A DNA stretch of 15,397 nt, taken from contig JAAZGM010000151.1 of assembly GCA_012511245.1 (NCBI GenBank), positions 1 through 15,397 on the forward strand, in the 5' to 3' direction. Source of the DNA: Methanomicrobiales archaeon. GTDB lineage: Archaea; Halobacteriota; Methanomicrobia; Methanomicrobiales; Methanoculleaceae. The notes below the pieces were generated by a model that saw only the letters and a list, made by a program, of their open reading frames with translations, was not told the origin of the DNA and did no database searches. This document shows, in pieces, positions 13,988-15,397 of the stretch (position 1 is the first letter of the stretch; every line of letters begins with the position of its first letter). A program made the position numbers and the translations under genes.

Positions 13988-14204
13988 AGTGCTTGACGGC
14001 CACACACGAGTATAACACCGGGCTACAAAACTTTCGGGTGTGGACACCCCCCCATTTTCATCCCATTTCTGGTTCCACCTCTTCTTTTCAGCTCCGGAAC
14101 CGTTGAACACCCCGATGCAGCGCTCACAACTTCATGGAGTCCAGCAGCAACGAGATGGGAAGGAGAAAGGAGAGAACCGAGGGGTATGGGGATGCCCGCA
14201 CCCC
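13988..14204. other. Intergenic stretch between the candidate transcript and pgk
   Basis: No gene is supported here. It contains the end of the candidate transcript (hairpin at 14036-14049, then CCCCCCATTTT), and behind pgk on the minus strand an imperfect hairpin (GGGGTGC with GCATCCCC, 14188-14204) followed by a long pyrimidine tract (14160-14180) that may terminate pgk. Confidence 0.4.
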
Positions 14205-15397
14205 TCAACCGAAGATCATTCGGGACATCTCAAGCGCCTCGATGGCAGGCATCTTCTTCCCGGTCAGGAACTCGATCGCCGCCCCTCCACCGGTTGAGAT
14301 GTGCGTAAATGCACTCTCAAGGCCGAGCCGTTCGATGGCGGCACCGGAATGTCCGCCGCCAACAACTGAGAACTCCACGGTGGATGCCGCCCTCAGGAGG
14401 TCAAAGGTGCCGATGGCAAACCGTTCCTCCTCAAAAAGCCCCGCCGGGCCGTTCACCACGACCGTTCCCGACTCACAGATCTCCTGCGAGAGGAGATCGA
14501 TCGAGTCACTCCCGATATCGAGCACCTGGGCATCCTCAGGGATGGCATCCACCGGGTACTCGACCCGATCGCCAGCCTCGCGAACGGCGACCGAGAGTGG
14601 CAGGGAGAGCCGGTCGCGGTAGGTCTCAAGGAGGGTTCTTGCCTCAGCGATCTCGGCCCGGTAGCCGAGGTCGTCGATAAGCCGGGCCGACGGCCGGCCG
14701 ATATCGTGGCCTGCCGCAAGCAGGAAGACGTTTCCCACCACGCCAACAGCGATCACACGATCGGCCGTTCCCCGCGCAAGGACGTTCTCCGCGACCGCAA
14801 GCGAGTCGTCCACCTTCGTCCCGCCAAGAACGAAGGTGACGGGGCGCGGTGCGCCGGAGAAGACCCGGGAGAGGTTTGCGACCTCTTTTTCCATCAGGAG
14901 ACCGGCCATCGACGGAAGCGCAAGCGGCAGACCCACGATCGAGGGCTGTGACCGGTGCGCCGTACCGAACGCATCGTTGACATACACGTCGGCCATGGCG
15001 GCGAGCTTCCTGACGAGAAGGGTCTTTTTGGCTTCCTCCGGTTTCAGGATCAGGTTCTCCTCGGCAGCAAACCGGAGGTTCTCAAGCATCAGGACGTCTC
15101 CACGCTTTGCATTCCGGATCGCATCCCGCGCACACCGTCCGAAGATATCCTCGACGTACGTCACCGGGCGGCCGAGCAGCCGCTCCAGTTTCGCCGCATG
15201 CACCTCGAGCGTCGTGAAATCCTTCTTGCCGGGCCGGCTCTGGTGCGTCAGGATGACTAGCCGCGCATCCTCGAGCGCCTGCACCGTCGGCAGGTGCTCT
15301 CTGAACCGTTTGTCGTCTAAGATCTGGTTTGAAGAGGGATCGATGGGCGAGTTGAAGTCAACCCGCAACATCACCGTTCCCGTCAACTTACCAGTAC
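14205..15397 (-). CDS. pgk: Phosphoglycerate kinase, lacking only its first codons
   Basis: The frame is open to the window edge and codes for nearly all of phosphoglycerate kinase, which interconverts 1,3-bisphosphoglycerate and 3-phosphoglycerate with ADP/ATP in the cytoplasm, in methanogens mostly in the gluconeogenic direction. Visible motifs in order are RVDFNSPID (substrate site), THQSRPGKKD, MLENLRFAAEE, VNDAFGTAHRSQPS, the hinge-side VLGGTKVDDS, NGPAGLFEEE, VVGGGHSGAAIERLG and SHISTGGGA-like THISTGGGAAIEFL. The GGGHS in place of the bacterial GGGDS/T and HQSRPG in place of HLGRP fit methanogen enzymes. TTG at 15386 is an internal codon more likely than the start, because upstream residues TGK fit the family's usual N-terminus. 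The true start should lie a short way beyond 15397. Confidence 0.95.
   Translation of the reverse strand, partial: TGKLTGTVMLRVDFNSPIDPSSNQILDDKRFREHLPTVQALEDARLVILTHQSRPGKKDFTTLEVHAAKLERLLGRPVTYVEDIFGRCARDAIRNAKRGDVLMLENLRFAAEENLILKPEEAKKTLLVRKLAAMADVYVNDAFGTAHRSQPSIVGLPLALPSMAGLLMEKEVANLSRVFSGAPRPVTFVLGGTKVDDSLAVAENVLARGTADRVIAVGVVGNVFLLAAGHDIGRPSARLIDDLGYRAEIAEARTLLETYRDRLSLPLSVAVREAGDRVEYPVDAIPEDAQVLDIGSDSIDLLSQEICESGTVVVNGPAGLFEEERFAIGTFDLLRAASTVEFSVVGGGHSGAAIERLGLESAFTHISTGGGAAIEFLTGKKMPAIEALEMSRMIFG

Overview
The window is a piece of a moderately GC-rich euryarchaeal chromosome, most likely from a methanogen of the order Methanomicrobiales and possibly Methanoculleus-like. The reasons are the archaeal RNA polymerase with both large subunits split (RpoB''/RpoB' and RpoA'/RpoA''), the archaeal neighbours L30e and KH-type NusA, TATA/BRE-type promoters, tRNA genes without encoded CCA, and a methanogen-type phosphoglycerate kinase. 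The lineage call is from family features only and was not tested by a search.

Region 1 (1-8810, all minus strand). In transcription order: rpoH, rpoB2, rpoB1, rpoA1, rpoA2, rpl30e, nusA. The genes are tightly packed: ATGA overlaps join rpoB2/rpoB1 and rpoA1/rpoA2, and the other gaps run from 3 to about 40 bases. A run of eight T on the transcribed strand lies just behind nusA and probably ends the operon. Beyond it, at the left edge, is the 5' part of a separately promoted gene for a secreted, acidic, proline-rich protein that runs out of the window. Directly upstream of rpoH, on the same strand, is tRNA-Lys(UUU) with its own TATA box.

Region 2 (9000-12620, accessory). A small PsiE-like membrane protein (plus) converges on a two-gene minus-strand unit, a roadblock/LC7 protein followed by a response regulator with a long helical tail. 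After an intergenic stretch of about 760 bases, a plus-strand pair follows: a MinD/ParA ATPase with a membrane-targeting-like tail, overlapping a 68-residue protein made of one membrane helix plus a coiled coil. Roadblock, receiver, MinD and membrane coiled-coil parts together look like a cell-positioning or polarity module. That functional reading is inference.

Region 3 (12640-15397). tRNA-Pro(GGG) lies 42 bases upstream of a DUF89 family metal-dependent phosphatase (plus). A gap of about 550 bases follows. It holds terminators, very AT-rich promoter-like DNA and a candidate unannotated transcript beginning at 13853 with a 43-codon leaderless ORF and strong secondary structure. On the minus strand is pgk, missing only its first few codons beyond the right edge.

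The best candidates for something undescribed are the structured transcript at 13820-14060, the MinD plus membrane coiled-coil pair with its divergent roadblock-receiver partner, and the small Cys cluster in RpoA'.
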